5,230 nucleotides of DNA. It comes from Clostridia bacterium (GTDB taxonomy: Bacteria > Bacillota > Clostridia > Christensenellales > UBA1242). A program made the translations under genes and the position numbers. Positions 4,317 to 5,230 of the stretch are shown here, in pieces (within the stretch, counting starts at the first letter, position 1; each line of letters starts with the position of its first letter). Below the pieces are notes generated by a model. The model did no database searches, was not told the DNA's origin, and worked only from the letters and a program-made list of their open reading frames with translations. Location: NCBI GenBank assembly GCA_016290255.1, contig JAEETG010000016.1, forward strand, positions 1-5,230, read 5' to 3'.

Positions 4317-5230
4317 CTTTTAATATTAACATCAAGGCCAATCTTTTCACTTATCAATTTTGCCTTGTCTTCATTTTCACCATGATTACTCGTGATTTGA
4401 ATACTATAATTATAACCAACTTTTCTAAAACAAGCAACCAAATCATTGTAGTTTTCTGGTTTTTTAATCAGGTCACAAACACTGCTGTTTTCAATGTTTA
4501 TCACAAATTTTTCCTTCTGCATTTCAACACTTGTGATATTCACAAGAGCGGAATGAGCAATCACATTAACTTTTGATAGTTCCAGCAAAACCTTTGCCCA
4601 AAGTTTATGTTCCGTCATTTTTTCTTCTTTTTTCTCTTCAATCTTTTCAGCAAGTTTTAAGCAAGCAGCTTCAATCATAAGTTGTGGGTCCAATGAAAAC
4701 TTTAGGTCCCCAAGTGTTTGGCTAAACTCAACGAACGCTTTGTTAATTCTTTCTATACTATATTTTTCTGCAATCTTCTGTATTTTTTCTTGTTCCAAAA
4801 CAGGCAAATCAACAAGTTCTTTGCTAACTCCAGCAGTTTTCACAACAAGCATGTTTCTAAGCCCTCTTGTTAGGTCTTGAAAAAGTGTTATTGCATTTTT
4901 CCCAGCCTTAACCTCTCCTGAAAACTCTTCAACAAAGCCAACAACATCGCTTTTTAGAACACAGTCAATGATTGAAAGCATTTTTTGCTGAGTGCTTGTT
5001 CCCAAAACGGTGATAACATCTAAATATTTTATGTTCCCACGAGAAAAGCTTGAACACATGTCGGCAATAGACAACGCATCTCTAACACTTCCGTTTCCCG
5101 CTCTTGCTATCGCTGAAATTGCATCATCTTCAAAAGATATGTTGGATTTTGTGAAAACTCCTTTAATTAGGTTTTCCATCGTTTTTTGCCCAATAAGTTT
5201 AAAGTCAAATCTCAAAACTCTTGAAAGTAT
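4313..5230 (-). CDS. dnaX: DNA polymerase III clamp-loader subunit tau/gamma (5' partial)
   Basis: The frame is open to the right edge, giving the C-terminal 305 residues of DnaX, the ATPase that loads the sliding clamp and couples the polymerase to the helicase. The first visible residues, ILSRVLRFDF, match the SRC region of clamp-loader subunits, with R4 as the arginine finger and Val where Cys is usual. Next come the lid domain, with GNGSVRDALS (45-54) carrying the sensor-2 Arg (R50), and the oligomerisation domain III (about 70-195), ending in LDPQLMIEAACLKLAEK. A Lys/Glu linker (195-204) leads to a tau-specific C-terminal region (205-305). The Walker A and B motifs and zinc site lie outside the window. 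If the missing part has normal length, the whole protein would be about 470-480 residues, shorter than B. subtilis DnaX (563). A start at the TTG 5213-5215 would be wrong, since family sequence continues upstream. It is the first visible gene of the dnaX-ybaB-recR operon. Confidence 0.96.
   Translation of the reverse strand: MLSRVLRFDFKLIGQKTMENLIKGVFTKSNISFEDDAISAIARAGNGSVRDALSIADMCSSFSRGNIKYLDVITVLGTSTQQKMLSIIDCVLKSDVVGFVEEFSGEVKAGKNAITLFQDLTRGLRNMLVVKTAGVSKELVDLPVLEQEKIQKIAEKYSIERINKAFVEFSQTLGDLKFSLDPQLMIEAACLKLAEKIEEKKEEKMTEHKLWAKVLLELSKVNVIAHSALVNITSVEMQKEKFVINIENSSVCDLIKKPENYNDLVACFRKVGYNYSIQITSNHGENEDKAKLISEKIGLDVNIKS

Noticed and set aside
4300..4350. A 17-residue N-terminal extension of YbaB.
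   Set aside because: It overlaps the dnaX coding end, lacks family similarity, and the ATG at 4297-4299 has a strong AAGGAG at the right distance.
4082..4576. A long plus-strand open frame (164 codons) opposite ybaB and dnaX.
   Set aside because: It lies antisense to two confidently identified genes and its Ser/Phe/Ile-rich composition is what the complement of Lys/Glu-rich genes gives. The other plus-strand frames opposite rmuC, cca and recR have the same explanation.
1..5230. CRISPR array, insertion sequence, tRNA or riboswitch.
   Set aside because: No regularly spaced repeats, no transposase-like frame or terminal repeats, no cloverleaf sequence, and no intergenic gap long enough for a typical riboswitch apart from the AT-rich promoter and terminator stretches.

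Overview
The window is AT-rich, with third codon positions dominated by A and T. It uses the standard bacterial code: every tryptophan I checked is TGG, and two genes end in TGA. The gene content, the dnaX-ybaB-recR order, the strong AAGGAG-type ribosome sites and a TTG start all suggest a low-GC Gram-positive bacterium (Bacillota, probably a clostridial lineage). That placement is an inference, because no rRNA or species marker is present.

Every securely identified gene lies on the minus strand, so the window reads biologically from right to left. At the right edge is the 3' two-thirds of dnaX (clamp-loader tau subunit, 5' end outside the window). It is followed by ybaB/ebfC (nucleoid-associated protein) and recR (recombination mediator). 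These three are tightly packed: the ybaB ribosome site overlaps the dnaX stop, and the recR TTG start directly abuts the ybaB stop. They form the widely conserved replication/recombination operon, which ends in a clear rho-independent hairpin at 3336-3365.

Next is a monocistronic unit at 2746-3246 encoding a charged 166-residue protein that I do not recognise. It has its own candidate promoter and is followed by a weaker AT-rich hairpin. A third unit then begins with a near-perfect extended -10 box. It carries the tRNA CCA-adding enzyme gene (cca) and rmuC, joined by a 4-base ATGA stop/start overlap. The first 84 bases hold a poorly resolved edge: the end of a convergent Cys-rich plus-strand frame, or the start of another minus-strand gene.

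Functionally this is core housekeeping: DNA polymerase III loading (DnaX), gap repair (RecR with its neighbour YbaB), tRNA 3'-end maturation (Cca) and a recombination-limiting protein (RmuC). I found no mobile element, CRISPR array, tRNA or rRNA. The least ordinary items are the unrecognised 166-residue gene and its start region, the apparently leaderless cca promoter, and a possible slippage site at the dnaX domain III/IV junction. I see no convincing evidence of a wholly new biological system. The longest stretch without a gene is about 135 bases (3247-3381), and it is taken up by a terminator and a promoter.
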